The translations under genes and the position numbers were made by a program. From Oreocharis arfaki (Eukaryota > Chordata > Aves > Passeriformes > Paramythiidae): a stretch of DNA of 64,000 bases. A model generated the notes under the pieces. It had not been told where the DNA came from and made no database searches. It saw nothing but the letters and a program-made list of their open reading frames with translations. Positions within the stretch are counted from its first letter, which is position 1; each line of letters starts with the position of its first letter. Of the stretch, positions 51,670 through 64,000 are shown in pieces. The DNA is taken from the NCBI GenBank assembly GCA_013398015.1, contig VZRR01014210.1, positions 496,001 to 560,000 on the forward strand, in the 5' to 3' direction.

Positions 51670-53020
51670 TCACAGAATAATAGAATATCAGAGAATACCT
51701 GGAAGGTTCTCCCTAGGAACATTGAGTTGAACTCCTGCTCAGAACAAATCCAAAAACTACACCATATGTCTTAGAGTATTGTACAAACTCTTCTTGAACT
51801 CTGTCAGGATTGGTGCTGAGACCATTTCCCTGGGGAACCTGTTCCAGTGCCCAACCACCTTATGGGTGAAGAGACTTTTCCTAATATCCAACCTAAATCT
51901 CTCCTTACATAATTTCAGGCCATGCCCTTGGATCCCCTCATTGGTCACCGGACAGAAAGATCAGTGCCTGCCCCTTTGCTTCTCCTCATGAGGAAGCTGA
52001 AGAGTGTGATGAGGTCTCCTCTCAGTCTCCTCCAGGCTGAACAAGCCAAGTGACCTCAGACTCTTCTTATACAAATTCCTCTCCACGCCCTTCATTGTCT
52101 CCGTAGCCCTCCTTTGGACACTCTCTAATAGTTTTATATCCTTCTTAGCTTGCAGCACACAGAACTGCACACAGGACTGGAGGTGAAGCCACCCCAGTGC
52201 AGAGTAGAGGGGGACAATGCCCTCCCTCAGATGGCTGGCCATGCTGTGCCTTTGCTCCCCAGGACACAGAGCCCCCTGATGCACCGCAACCCTCCTGCCT
52301 GCCAGGGCACTGTTGATTCATATTCAACTTGCCAGCTACCAGCAACTCCCAGGTCATTTTCTGCAGCACTGCTCTCCAGCCTCTCGCTCCCCAGACTGCC
52401 TGTACATCCAGGGTTACCGCATCCCAGGTGCAGAATCCAGTCCCTGCTGCCTAGTCCTCTGATTTGTCGAGGTCTCTCTGTAGGGCCTTTCTGCCTTCAG
52501 GGGAGTCACCAGCTCCAATTTTGTGTCATTGGCAAGCTTCCTTAGTATACATTGAAGTCCTGTGTCTAAGTCGTTTATGGAGCTGTTGAAGCGCACTGAG
52601 CCGAGCACAGAGCCAAGTGGAATTCCACTAGTGACAGGTGTCCAGTCTGATGCCACCCCAGTCACTGTAACCCTTTGTGCCCCACCCGTGAGCCAGCTGC
52701 TCACCCACCACATGAGTGTATCCGGCTGGGAGCTGGACATTTTGTCCAGAAGGATCCTGTGAGGGATGATATCAAAGGACTTGACACACTTAAAAATTAC
52801 ATCAACTGGCTTCCCTTGATCAAGTAGCTGGGTAATGCTGTCATAAAAATGAGATTAAGTCTGTCATAAGCAGGACTTTCCCCTCATGAACCCATGTTGG
52901 CTGTCACCAATGACAGAGACTGACAGGCCTGTAATCACATACAGGTATAGAAGATCATTCTCCTATCCCTTATTGAAAACTGGGAAAACACTTGCCACCC
53001 TAAATGCTGACTCAGCACAA
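51670..53020 (-). mobile_element. CR1 LINE, about 1.35 kb with RT domain and 3'UTR
   Basis: The longest CR1 copy in the window. The 3' terminus is at 51670 (degenerate 'cacagaataatagaatatc' on the plus strand). The 3'UTR runs to about 52150 and ORF2 sequence from there to about 53020. The minus-strand frame at 52414-52740 carries GIPLGSVLGSVRFNSSINDL, matching the conserved 'GvPQGSVLGPvLFniyINDL' block of CR1 reverse transcriptase. At 52525-52536 the catalytic FADD motif reads LAND: the first of the two aspartates is Asn. With several frame breaks this shows an inactive copy. The 5' boundary near 53020 is approximate. Confidence 0.95.
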
Positions 53021-55599
53021 AAGCTGCAGAGCCCCTACAGGGGCTTTGCAAGAATACACCACTTTCACATAGCTGTGTAATAAGTGACCAGTGGGTCACA
53101 TGATGGAGCACTAAATGGCATCGTTCTGCAGCATGCAGCATTCTGACCTCCAGTATGAGTCACAGCAATTTAGGCAGTTTTCTGTGCTAAAGGAAGAAGC
53201 TATGAAAGCAATAATGCATGCAGATGCAGCCACAGCCTAAGTGGCAGTGTCCTGCCATGCCTTTCTCTCTGGCTGTGCTGGCGCCTGTCAGCCTGTTTCA
53301 AGTGCTTGTATCTTCCTGTAGCAGTCTGAAAGTTTTGAAGAAGCTGGTCATTAGCTTTGCTATTCTTTGCTATGCTTATTTTGTTTTGCCCTGGTTTTCA
53401 ACCGAGGTTTAGTCATAAACTGTGTCACCAGGAGGGTAGTCACAGTTGTATGAGTCACCACAGTTATTTTAGTGACATCTTCCCTGCAAAACCTGAACTA
53501 TGGGCTGACCCCCTACCATGGGAAATAATGCCAAATTCCAGAAGCTCATGTTTATTCACATTCAATACGTAAAACGTTTCTAAGCCTCAACTATATGACA
53601 ACATTCCGTGTGCAGACCCCTATGCATGACCAGTGGGTGTTCTCACTTTGACTTCATGGGATCAGCACAGTCACAAGCGTGCATCTTCTACTCAGAGGGA
53701 TTGCAATGCAATCATCATCCTTGGCAGAAGTCAAAAGATCCTGACAAACTAGCTAGAGAGTACTTAATACAAAATTATCAAGAAGATGCTGAGATTTGAT
53801 AGCGTGTTGTTCATTCTTTGTAGACATCAGAGCTGAAAAAATTTTTTACATGTAACCAGCATGTCAATTTGAAATACTGAATTAATTTATCTACTGTATT
53901 CTTCACAGCATGTTGCATCCATTCAGACTTGTATTTAATACCATGTCTAAGCCTGGAACAAAGCAACAGTCTTGAGGAATACCATGATGCTTTAAATTTT
54001 TCACTGCTTGGGCTTCAAAAATGCAGCATCTGTGGACTAAATCCTGGTGGGATTAGTGGATGTAGGGCAATGTTCGCTATAAATTTGAAACCAATAAAAA
54101 AGCTTGAATTTTCAATACTTGCAGATAAATTAACAAAGTGCAATTCAAAGAAAACCTGTAATTTATTTAAACACTACATTTGAGCACTACTAATGACAGA
54201 AAATACTGTATATGTTATAGTAGTAGTCTTTTACTCTGCAATTCTGCAGTCTGGTAAAGAACTCATAAATTCTGCCAAATAGAAAGATTAATCAATAAGG
54301 AAATGTGAAGCTAAGCCTTTGTATAGTATCACATAGATTTATGTAAGAGTCTGTTTCTATATTCTTCAATCATTAGGGCTGAACAGATCCCAGAAACTCA
54401 AAGTTTGTATTCCACAGGGCTATAGGCTAGTTACAATTACATTAGCTCATTTCCCCGTTTAGAAAAATTTTTCAATATTTAAAAAAAACCCCAACTTTTC
54501 CTTTTGAAGGCTTTAGGACAAAAAAAATGTCTTCAGACTTAGAAAAAAACTCCTGAAAAAATAAAAACCAAAAACCAAACAAACTAGAGAAATGAAAAAA
54601 GTAGATGAGATACATAATCCGAAATGACCAACTCAGGCCCTTGAGCGATGCTGTCTCACAAAGCTGATTGCACTAACGCCACACTAACATGGACCTCAGG
54701 AAAGATTATTTCCTGTTTTCCAGAGAAAGAGCTATTTCACCACAACCTCCTAGACAATCACAGTAAAATATTTATACATTTCTCTGACACAAAACAAAAA
54801 CACTTGGATTGCTGTGTTCCTTGCTTCGCTTGGGTTTTGTTTTGCTTAAAGAGGCCCTTGCTGTGCCCTAAATTAGCTTCACAGAAACTTTTATACAGGA
54901 CAAAGCTTTCTGCTGATCAGGACTCACAGTGACAGAGCAAACAGCCATGCAGGAAACCAACTGGGGGAAATCATCATTCTGAGGGCTGTTTGCCTCGGTT
55001 TCTCTTTGTGTGTTCTGCCTTGGACTGCAGAACAGAGTTTGGGGAAAAATAGGTCAAGAGGTTTTTACACTGAGAGGTTTAAGAATTCCCAAATACAGAG
55101 GGAGGCAAGACAAAGGCACGTATTCTTAACTTATCTGCATAAAAATGTGTTCCTTACTTGAAAAATTAACTTGGTGAGGAGGTATAAACTTCAAAGCTGT
55201 TTGTGCAGAAATCATTGCAGTGAATAAACAGAGAAAGGTATCCAGAGACTAAAATCCTGCAACTCTTGTTAGCATTGATTTCATCGAGCACAGGATCATG
55301 CAAAGGGATCTGAGGCTCCAGTGAACTCCACTCACTGTAAGGAAAGGGAATTTAGTGGTAATATTGTGTGTAACCCTAGCTTCCACAGAGGCACATAAAG
55401 AACTGATTTATGCAATGGCAGCAGAGAGGGCACCGAGCAGGAGGATAGCTGACCCAAGAAAACAAGACATCAGCAGGCACCCCGGGGAGAGCTGTCAGAG
55501 ACAAGTGAACTTTTGGGTGCAGGAGAGGTGAACGAGGCTTTAGTGGGGTAAAATATGTGATATTCATGGACAAATAGAAGTAAAGGAGCAGAATGAACA
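53021..55599. other. Non-coding sequence, no gene seen
   Basis: No gene recognised. A-rich patches occur at 54480-54600. Confidence 0.45.
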
Positions 55600-55760
55600 G
55601 TACAGTCAGTACTATTAGACCAAAAGTCCATTCAGTCCAATGTCCTACTTCCAAAATTGTCTAAAAGAAATGTCTAGGACATTCCTCTAGAACCAAGAGG
55701 GGAACACAAGATATTTCCTCAGATAGCTGCACAGACACCCTCATTTTTGGCTGAGGGAGC
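55600..55760 (+). repeat. Possible ancient amniote interspersed repeat
   Basis: 'agaccaaaagtccattcagt' followed by 'ccaatgtcctacttcc' resembles the widespread amniote repeat block 'gggtcagaccaaaggtccatctagcccagtatcctgtc', which I associate with old CR1/L3-type LINE 3' regions in reptiles and birds. The resemblance covers about 45 bases and fades to the right, so the assignment is tentative. Confidence 0.35.
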
Positions 55761-58439
55761 TGAGGCACCTGTAGGTAAGACAGATTCTCTTATTTGAGCT
55801 GCTCTCTTTGGGAAAGGTTCCTCATTTTAGGTTCCAGAATTTCCCCATACCTCTGCTTACAGCCACCATCTCCCTATCTCCCTCGTCTGTGCTTAAAGCT
55901 GTTCTTGTCCTTTATCATTTTGCTGAGGAACTGGATTCGTGTGTAAAACTGGCCAAACGCTCTGCCAAGAAAATCCAACGCAGGCCTTTCTTTGCTAGTC
56001 ATAAGAAAATATAATCACTTGCTTTTTTTGACATGAACTGCTAAAGAAGCATAAACATAAAACAAATATCGAAAGATCAAGAATCTCAGGATGTTAGTGA
56101 GGGTGTCAGCCATGCAACCCCCCCAGTTCCCATGGGGCACTGATAGGTTGTTGGGGCTAACCTGAACAAGCTGTGCCTTCATTTCAGGCAGAAGTCAGAA
56201 ATTTCTGCCAAAACAAAGTTAGGATTCAAAGATGCAATTTTCAATACTGGCAACCATCTTGTGAAGACCTCTACATAAGCCTTGCAACACAGTGCTATTG
56301 CAAACATCATCTGTTTTAGAAGGTTTCATATCTCTGTCTCTTTCCTTGGCATTCTAGACAGCTTCTGAAAAATTATATTTAAAAGGAATTTTTGTCAATA
56401 CAACTGTTATAGCTTTCTTCCTAATAGATAAGAATAATGATTTTATGAAATGACTCTGTAAGTGATATTATCTCAAGTTTTAACTGGTTTATTGATAAGT
56501 TACTTTCAATGGGAAAAGTTTCTCCCTATTCAATAGTCTTTGAAGTTCTTTAGTAGCAAAATAATTTAATAGCAAAAAATTTCTTATAAAATGACAGCTC
56601 TACCCCTATTCTTAGTCTGTTTTTCTTTTCCATCACTTCTGAGTCTCATCTCTTCTGCAAAGGTCTTTTGTCTTGTAGTTAAGTAACACTGTAAATTCTA
56701 AAAGGGTGTTTAGGAGCTTCAAAGAGCTTGGGTTTGTTTTGTTCACCTAGAACCAGTTACTGCATTTCTGCTTGTACCTGATTTGCCATGGGAGGTTCAG
56801 ATAAAAGAATGACTTAATAAATGCCCCTCTGAAAAAGAACATGTGTACAGTCCCAGAAAAAGAAGTCCTATCACCTTGCTACAGTCTTTTGTCCTCTTGT
56901 TGCTTCTCTCCATGTCAGTAAAACCCCACAGGATTTCACCTACTTTGTCCTTCCTCTCCTGCACAAATGTGCAGTGACCAAGCACAGAGTGGCACAAAAT
57001 CAGTATTGTACTGGCAACAAAATGAAAAGGTTATGTCACACAGGAACTGATGGCAGAACTATGAGAAAAGTGACCTGCAGAGACTGAGATTAATTTCTTG
57101 AACCCTAATCGCCTCTTCCCCAGTAATAAAATAAGCACATTATGAGCAAACTTCAAGTCTTGTCTTGCAGTTTGTACTTCACATAAAAAAACAACGATGT
57201 AATAATGATAAAGTTTCTGTCTTAAAATTGCCTCCAAGTTATCAACCCCAAAGAGCCTCCTTTAATAATCGTGCAATTACAATTATCATTATATACACAA
57301 TATGCAGAATCAATTTAATTATAGTAAAAGCCTTTGGAAACACTTTGACCACTCAAAGCTCTATCCTACTGAATACATTTACAGCAAAGCAATTGGTTAT
57401 ATGAAAAATATATATAGTTTCATAAAAGCCAACAGCTACATTACAGAGCAAATAAGTATCGCTCAAAATCTTTATAAAAGTCCTTGGGATACTCTTTATG
57501 TTGCTGGCCGTAAAATTCACTTCTGTATGAGATAAGTTGGGTAAAAACAAAATCAAATCAGTGTTTATGAAATTCCTAGAGGAATTTTGCAAAAAGGGGC
57601 AAACTGGTACAATGTCATCAAGCAAAATCAAGGATCTTTAGTGGGTTTTTTTTGGTGAACTTCTAATTGACATTGTTAAATGACAATGATGGCAAATAAC
57701 AGACATGTTTTAGTCTTACTTCTAGCTTATGACCATTACAAAGCATTTTGTTTCACAACAATCTTTCAGATCTCGTTGATGAATAGAGCCATGCAATATA
57801 ATGCCTTGCTTGCAGAACATAATAGAAATTATTTCAGAAAAAATGGTGGTGCTATTAAATTCATCATGTATACAGCCACAATGAAAATTAGGGGTTCGAC
57901 CCCCTCCTCTATCTTTGATTTACTTTGTGCCTTTGGAAAAAAATACTTGAGGTTGCATTCAATAAGGACTTGAAAGCACAGGATTTTGGCCACAAGGCAG
58001 ATCCGCAGCCCAGGTGAAGTCTTGAATCCACAGTAAGATACAGAGGCTTATAGTTGCAGGTTTGCACCCACGAGCTTCACGTTCCTAGTGTTGCATTGCA
58101 TAGACTGCCTATAGCGGTCAGTGGAAATGCCAGGCATGGGACCAAAAACGCAAATGGCTCTTACTATTTCCTAAATATCATGCAAATTCTAGACTGATTT
58201 TGAAAATATGGCATGCTGGGAAAGTAGAACTGATAAATACTGAGAACAGAATACATAGCCTGAAATAATATGTGTTTCCAGAGGATGGCTGCTGGCATCC
58301 GTCCAACCAAAAGGTCAGAATCTGCTTTTTAAGACAACAACGGCTATTTTTTTAAAGAAATGAAGATAGTTTTTTTTCCCCTCTTTTAAAGTGTAGGTTG
58401 CACTTACAAATACATGCACTTCTTTACTTCCTACCCTGC
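55761..58439. other. AT-rich non-coding sequence, no gene seen
   Basis: No gene or transposon recognised. The part 57230-57640 is dense in ATTA/TAAT words with non-repetitive texture. An isolated pol III B-box-like word occurs at 57891-57904. Confidence 0.5.
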
Positions 58440-58461
58440 TTTTTTTTTTTTTTTTTTTTTT
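58440..58461. repeat. Poly-T tract, 22 bases
   Basis: Twenty-two consecutive T after 'ctaccctgc'. It could be the tail of a minus-strand retrotranscript, but no source sequence is recognised on its right. Confidence 0.95.
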
Positions 58462-60829
58462 AATTGTCTGGTAGTTTGTATACTCATCCAGGAAGTACGA
58501 AAGCCCTAGCTCTAACCAATACCTGCACAAGTTTGAAGAGTGGAACTATTCCTCTCTTCCTCCTGCAACAGCACCACTGTTAGGCTCTCCACACTGAACC
58601 ATGAAGAAAGACCCAGGGAGAGCTCACAGCTCTGGTGCAGTAGTTGCCCCCACCTAGGAGATGGGTTTCTCTCTCATCATGAGCTTTTTGTACAGGATGA
58701 ATAAGCATATGTGTGTGTGAGAACAGAGTCCAAATTTCCTCCTCTGAAATTAATTTTCTAACTTCTGGTACACAAACAAGCTTTTCCTTGTACTGTCTCC
58801 TCCTAACCTCCCAAATCTGGTATTCCTTTCTGCAAACTCCACCAGAAAGACAAGGGAAGTTTTGTCTCTTTTCCCACACTTCAGTCCCAGCCTCAGAGAA
58901 AAACACTCTGAAAAGATGGGTGTTGTGTCTTTGGGCAGAGCCAAGGCTGGGGAGGGACCTTTTCCTGGGTGAACCACTTGAGTTGTACCTCTGTGGTGAC
59001 TGGAAATCTTAAAAAAAAGCATAGAGCAGCACAAAAAGTTCCATTGTGGTGGTGGTTAGGGACCCACTGCTGGCACATATCAGATATGTTCAGAGCACAC
59101 CCCTCAGAGTTTCAGGAGCACATTGGTCTACAGTGAAGCAATTCAGGTAACTACTGGAGTTTCCCATCAAACAAGGAGTCACAGCTAGGAAAGCTACATG
59201 GCAAAAAGAGTTTGCTTACTTAATCACCCTGTTGGAATTTGACACTCAGTTCCGGTTCTGTACGCCTCAGGACATTTTGAATGGAGTGGTTTGTGGTATC
59301 TTCACATGGCTCTGAAGATTTAGGCAATGTTTCTGAAGACGTTCTCAGACACCTTGCCTATAAATGAAAGTCTAGCTATATGGGCAGAGGAATCAGTAGA
59401 AAACCGGATGCTTCAGCAGCAGCAAACCCTCTAAACTCAAATATAACTTATTTTTTGTGATTGCTAGGGGCTTAGTCAGCAGCTTAGAGAAACGTTAGCT
59501 ACAGAGATTCAGACTTTCATATGAGCAAAGGTGAGACAAAAGACAGTTTAATCAAGTTTAATCAAGAGGACTTAATAGGAAGGAAGATGGAAAACAGGGT
59601 TCATGGCAAATGAGTAACAAGGGGCAGATTGTGTGTTCATCATACAACCAAACTTACAGCCTTGCAAGAAGTGTGGCAAGAAAACCTCCAATTAAATGGA
59701 GAATAAGCTTTCCAAGGGCCTTTATATAATAAATACATGTATCTAAAAAGATATCATTCTTTCCCAAGAAAAAAAAAGTAGAAAGGAAATAACAGATATT
59801 GAAGACATTTGAATTTTTTCCTGATTTTTCTTGATGCTTCCATCTACACTAGAAGAGGTGTCTTTGCAGGTATGAAATTCACTATAATTACATTCTTTCA
59901 GGGATTGCAGTAACTTTTTAGGAAACTACAGGTCACATCTGGACTCACCTTAATTACAGAGATGGACCATTAAAATATTCATGTGTCATCTGTTATTTCT
60001 CAGAATTGCCTGACACTGTTTTCAACAACAATATCTGCTAGTGGTCTATCAGTCTAAAAATTTTATTTCTTTTTTTTCTTTTTGTTTTCAATAAGACCTA
60101 AGGGATGAAGAGGAACTTCAGTGCAAAGAACAGATTTTTAAACAGTGAATCTAAATATCCAGAAAAGACACATAGATAATTTGAAAAACTCTGATAAATA
60201 TAAAAATGTTTTATTTCCTGTGCCAATACTTTCAGGCACGTTACAGAAATACATGCATATTTTTAATATTGGTTTTAATTCCTGGATGATGGATACCCAC
60301 CTGTAAATGCAAATCCTGTTTTATGATGACAAGTTTGTACTGGGATCAAGAACACATATGTTTGATTACCTGGTCAATAAAGAAGTTTGGGCATGCACTA
60401 CAAAAATAAGCCAAGCAGATAGATTGGAATGATTTTGCTGCCCTAATACTTCCTGATTTAATATCTGCATCTTCATATGAAAATCAACATTTTGACCTTC
60501 ATCCACTTCGAGGTGGATAACCAAATTTCCTGTTCTCTGCAGTCCTCCAAATGATAAGGAAAAGCTGCGATGTTGTGATGGCTGTGATGCTGGCAGCACT
60601 TCTGGCTTTTTGCATGATATTTAGTTAATCCAGAGTCAGCCCTCCTGTATGCAAAAGAGGCTTGTACTCCCAGTCCCACAGCATGGCAGGTCCACAATAT
60701 GAATGTTTTAATTATAAATCTGATCCTCAGTCCGTGTTTGGTAATGCATCACCCACCTTTATTTCTTTCCTTCTGAGGCGAAATTTTCTTTCTAAACTGT
60801 TTTGCAGTCCTTGCCCTTTAGTCTAGAAC
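58462..60829. other. Non-coding sequence, no gene seen
   Basis: No gene or transposon recognised. A small 11-bp tandem ('agtttaatca' twice) lies near 59545. Confidence 0.5.
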
Positions 60830-61375
60830 TGTGGGGGGAAATAAAAAGAGTTTTTTCAAATATCTTAATGGCAATGGGTAGTGTAAAAATAACATTGACA
60901 CAGTACAGGATGAGGATGGTCACCTCACAAACACGGACAATGCCAAGGCAGAGACGTTTAATGCATTGTGTGCTTCTGACTTCAATATGGATGACGTACC
61001 AAGGGGGTCTCAGTGCTCTGAGCTGGAGGACCATGATCAACTCCCAGTCAACCCTGAAACTGTGTGAGATCCAGCTGGATCCCTACAAATCTATGGGGCC
61101 TGATGGGATTTATCCAAGAATTTTCAAAAATCTGGCTGATGTTATTGCAAAAGCTCTCTTGATTTCTGAGCAGCCTTGGGAATCTGCAGAGGTCCCAGCT
61201 GACTGGAAGCTGACAAACGTTGTCCCAATTTTCAAGAAGGGCAAGAAGGAGGATTCTGGAAACTACAGGCCTGTCAGTCTCACTTCAGTGTCTGATAAGG
61301 TTTGGAGAAGATTATTCTGGGAGGTATTGGAAAAACACCTGAAAGACAACTCAGTCATTGGTCTTTTCAACATCG
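60830..61375 (+). mobile_element. CR1 LINE, N-terminal RT fragment without a 3' end
   Basis: A CR1 ORF2 fragment covering the linker and the start of the reverse transcriptase. In the frame at 60802-61389, from about 61080, the translation reads MGPDGIYPRIFKNLADVIAK, then VPADWKLTNVVPIFKKGKKE and GNYRPVSLTSV. These are the conserved CR1-clade motifs 'GPDGIhPRvLkeLA', 'vPeDWk-anVtPIFKKG' and 'NYRPVSLTSv'. Upstream, the frame shifts: the expected linker ('DEDGHLTNTDNAKAETFNAL') is read at 60909 in the +2 frame. Homology stops at about 61375 with no later ORF2 or 3'UTR. CR1 insertions normally keep their 3' end, so a deletion or rearrangement removed it. Confidence 0.94.
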
Positions 61376-64000
61376 TTATTCCGACTTAGACATATTTTTT
61401 CTAAAATGTAAACAAATAAATAACACTTTTTCTTTAAGCCATATCACTACCCAATTTTCAAATACCTTAAACTTGAGATGAATGGTTGGGGTGAAATAAG
61501 TCGGGAATTCATAAAAAAAAAGAAAGCCTACACATCTCTCTGATTGTAAATACAGATTTGCCTTAATGCTGAGAAAGAAAACAAAGGAAGGAAAATCACA
61601 CACTGGAGACCAGAGCTGGGTTTTCTGAGGAGAAGAGTAAAATGCACTAAGATTTTATGATTACACGATGGTATAAAGTCTGGCAACTAGATGTAATAAA
61701 AGATGACAAGACAGCAGATCTAGAAGAATAATATCCCATTATTATAAAGTAGGTAACAGGGGAAGCAGGAAAGCCATTGGCAAATCTTACAGATATCTCA
61801 TTGCAGACAGAGGAAGCACAATAGGAACAGTGAATGTCAAAAATTTAAGAAGGATCTAAAGTATAAGTATGATTTCCAGCTATCAACTGGTTGCAGAAAG
61901 CACTTATGTGGGATGCACACTACATAAAATTTACAAATTTATTATTTGTCAGAGGTTGGTTTGTGATTCTGACTAGAGAATATTATCTTGAACTGACCTT
62001 TCCCAAGCTAAACCAAAATAGCAAAATAGTGAAGGCTGAGGCAAAGAAGACAGAGTTCTTTTCTGAAAAAAAGAAAGAAATTGCTTACACTGCAGTGCTT
62101 ATTATTAGCCCTAGAGTTTTTCAGTTGGTTTCAGTGAAAAAATACATATATACTTTTGAAATATTTTTTAATAGCACAAAATTGAAGAAATGTATAAAAG
62201 CCACTGCAAGAGAAAACATTAAAACTGACTAAAGATTCAGAATTCAGAAAGAAAGAGACATTTATGTAATTCAGAGAAAAAAACCAAATTACTTTAATGG
62301 AGCTTCTGATAACTTTCCAGTATTAAGTATCCTGTAAAACTGAACACAATGGAAAACACTTTGAAAAAGGTCTGAGAGTAAAATGCATAAGGAATCCCAG
62401 ACATGACTCAAAAGTTTTTATTTTATTGGAGATATGGCAACATTAAGAGAAAAGTCATCCTTTTCCTACTTTTCAATACACCCAACAGTAGTGATCAGTG
62501 TGATATTGTCACACATAAAAAAGCTCAAATGTTGCCAAATTTAGATGTGCAAGAGACAAGTGCAAGAAGGCATTAATTCAGGCAGATAGGTTCTTCTAAT
62601 GTTGTTCTTGTAACAAACATTGTTCTCGTAAAGCAGAAACCTAAATCAAATCTCAAAAGGTACCTGAAAGAACAGAATTTGGAAAGCAGTAATGCAGCAC
62701 TATTAATGGTTTCTTCTTGCAAGAAAACCTAGACATAGGCTACCAGCATATATGTTCACTCCAATCATGAGGGATGACAGCAAAGTCATTGCATTAGGCA
62801 TCTCTGACCACTCAGAAAAATGTATCACATTTAAATTCTTTGAGCCATGGACTATCATTTCCTATGTTCTAGCTGGCTCCAGTACTATTTCATTCATGGT
62901 GTATTTCTTCATATAAAAATGGAGCAATTAATTAAATTTGATACCAAAATTTAGGTCTCTAGGCCTTAATTTATTACCACTTTCCTTCCTGAAACACTCC
63001 AAAGATTTAAACTCACTTTTCTCTACAACTCATTACTGAAAGTTGCAGCTTCTGGTGAATAATCTCTCTTTTTTTTCTCTCTCTGAATAGAATGTATAGG
63101 TACAAATTGTCAGCTCCACACAGGATTCTATTGTATGTAACTTCCTAGCACCAAGGAATCTCTAAGACTACACAATATGGTCCTGTGGGCTGATGCCATC
63201 CAATGATCTTCCCTCCACAGCCTTTTCAACTCACCTAACTTTCTTGTATCTGTCTTACAACAAAGCTAAACCAGGCTTCTATTTCTGTCTCATGTCAGAG
63301 CATTGCACTAGGGTACAAGAAATTACATCTCTTTCTCACCTGTAAACATACATGTCTCTTAATCATCTCAATCACTTAAGCTTTATCTCTTTCAAAATAT
63401 TCAATTCCTTCTTATCATGTCTAAGGCAATTTAAAATTGAAAAATACAAGATTTTCCTCATTCCCCACTCTTAAATCTTGATATTCCTAATAAGTAGTAT
63501 GATATTTCCTATATTAATGCAATCACCTTAAGAGTTCTGATGTGCTGCAGATACAAGCCCTGCACTTGTAATATGGGAAGATAATTTGAGTGTATGCACA
63601 GAATTATGGCTTGAGAAAGCACAGGTTGCAAACATTGCCTTACTGCTCACTCTGTCCTGCTTCTACAAACACAGGAGTCTGGAGTAATCATCAGAATGTG
63701 GTTCTGAATGCTGATCAGCCCCCACTTAAAGAAAATAATTTTTTTAGTGATAAGACTTATCATAATTTAAGTCTTCAGTAGCTTGGGGCCTCTCTTCAAA
63801 GCAGACATATATGGGGTGGGTTTTACCTTGTAAATTTAAAATCACAGAAATGACCTGCTTGTTTCAAGCAGAACAAAACCTGAGTGCTTAGGCATTCACT
63901 CAGATGTGGAAGGAGAAGTTTCTTGTGCTGAATGTGCCATTTTGCTTTTGGGGAGGCCTTTTAGCCTTCGTAGCAGTAGAGAGAGTTTCACGTATGGTGT
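61376..64000. other. AT-rich non-coding sequence, no gene seen
   Basis: No gene, RNA or transposon recognised to the right end of the window. The frame at 61891-62232 (113 codons) is lysine-rich and has no motif. Confidence 0.5.

Noticed and set aside
52145..52762. Several frames of 66-131 codons
   Set aside because: All fall inside the CR1 element at 51670-53020; the only meaningful one is the broken RT frame on the minus strand, described with that element.
55376..55654. 92-codon minus-strand frame with a strongly hydrophobic segment
   Set aside because: It starts in a region resembling an old interspersed repeat, shows no splice or promoter context, and hydrophobic runs arise readily from AT-rich antisense frames.
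57891..57904. 'ggggttcgacccc', resembling a tRNA T-arm and pol III B box
   Set aside because: No cloverleaf, acceptor stem or convincing A box can be built in the 70 bases upstream, so it is not called a tRNA or SINE.
58440..58461. Poly-T tract as the tail of a processed pseudogene
   Set aside because: No gene-like sequence follows on the right that would be the retrocopy body, and no flanking duplications are visible.

Overview
The window looks like non-coding vertebrate DNA from a bird. The main evidence is the repeat content. There are at least nine recognisable CR1 LINE fragments, several ending in the typical CR1 3' terminus (variants of 'agaatcatagaatatcc' when read on the minus strand). 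There is also one nearly complete solo LTR of an endogenous-retrovirus family that I know from neoavian, especially passerine, genomes. The rest is AT-rich single-copy-like sequence with microsatellites and an 82-base assembly gap. A neoavian source is my inference from the LTR; the exact species cannot be read from this window.

I find no intact protein-coding gene, tRNA, rRNA or CRISPR array. Open frames outside repeats are short (160 codons or fewer), mostly begin at non-ATG codons, and match no family I recognise. A few such frames are expected by chance in 64 kb. The window is therefore a gene desert or the inside of a large intron. The one stretch resembling a host exon is 10025-10121: a membrane-segment-like frame flanked by plausible splice sites. 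I could not identify it.

Layout. 1-66: CR1 3' tail (+). 67-13222: unique AT-rich sequence with a 40-bp duplication (about 1755), a small minisatellite (5175), a (GT)11 array (8774) and the exon candidate. 13223-13352: CR1 3' end (-). 13353-29274: unique sequence with a pyrimidine tract (13629), poly-T and poly-A tracts, a GC-richer patch (23560-23863) and an (AAACC)n array (27601). 29275-30070: CR1 (+), ORF2 end plus 3'UTR. 33114-33195: assembly gap. About 34740-35504: GC-rich, LTR-like promoter and polyadenylation block on the minus strand. 36890-37690: very old CR1/L3-like reverse-transcriptase remnant (+). 38905-39019 and 39991-40105: a 115-bp direct duplication, the second copy abutting a solo ERVL-type LTR (40104-41210, -). 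42030-43310: a composite of three CR1 pieces (-), one nested in another. 48240-48424: CR1 3' end (+), followed directly by a perfect 18-bp palindrome. 51670-53020: long CR1 fragment (-) with RT and 3'UTR. 60830-61375: CR1 RT fragment (+) with no 3' end.

No genes act together here. What the window records is successive transposon insertion, nesting, deletion and decay. The observations most worth checking are the 115-bp duplication at the LTR edge, the exon-like membrane segment, the GC-rich LTR-like block, and several AT-rich stretches that might be conserved non-coding elements.
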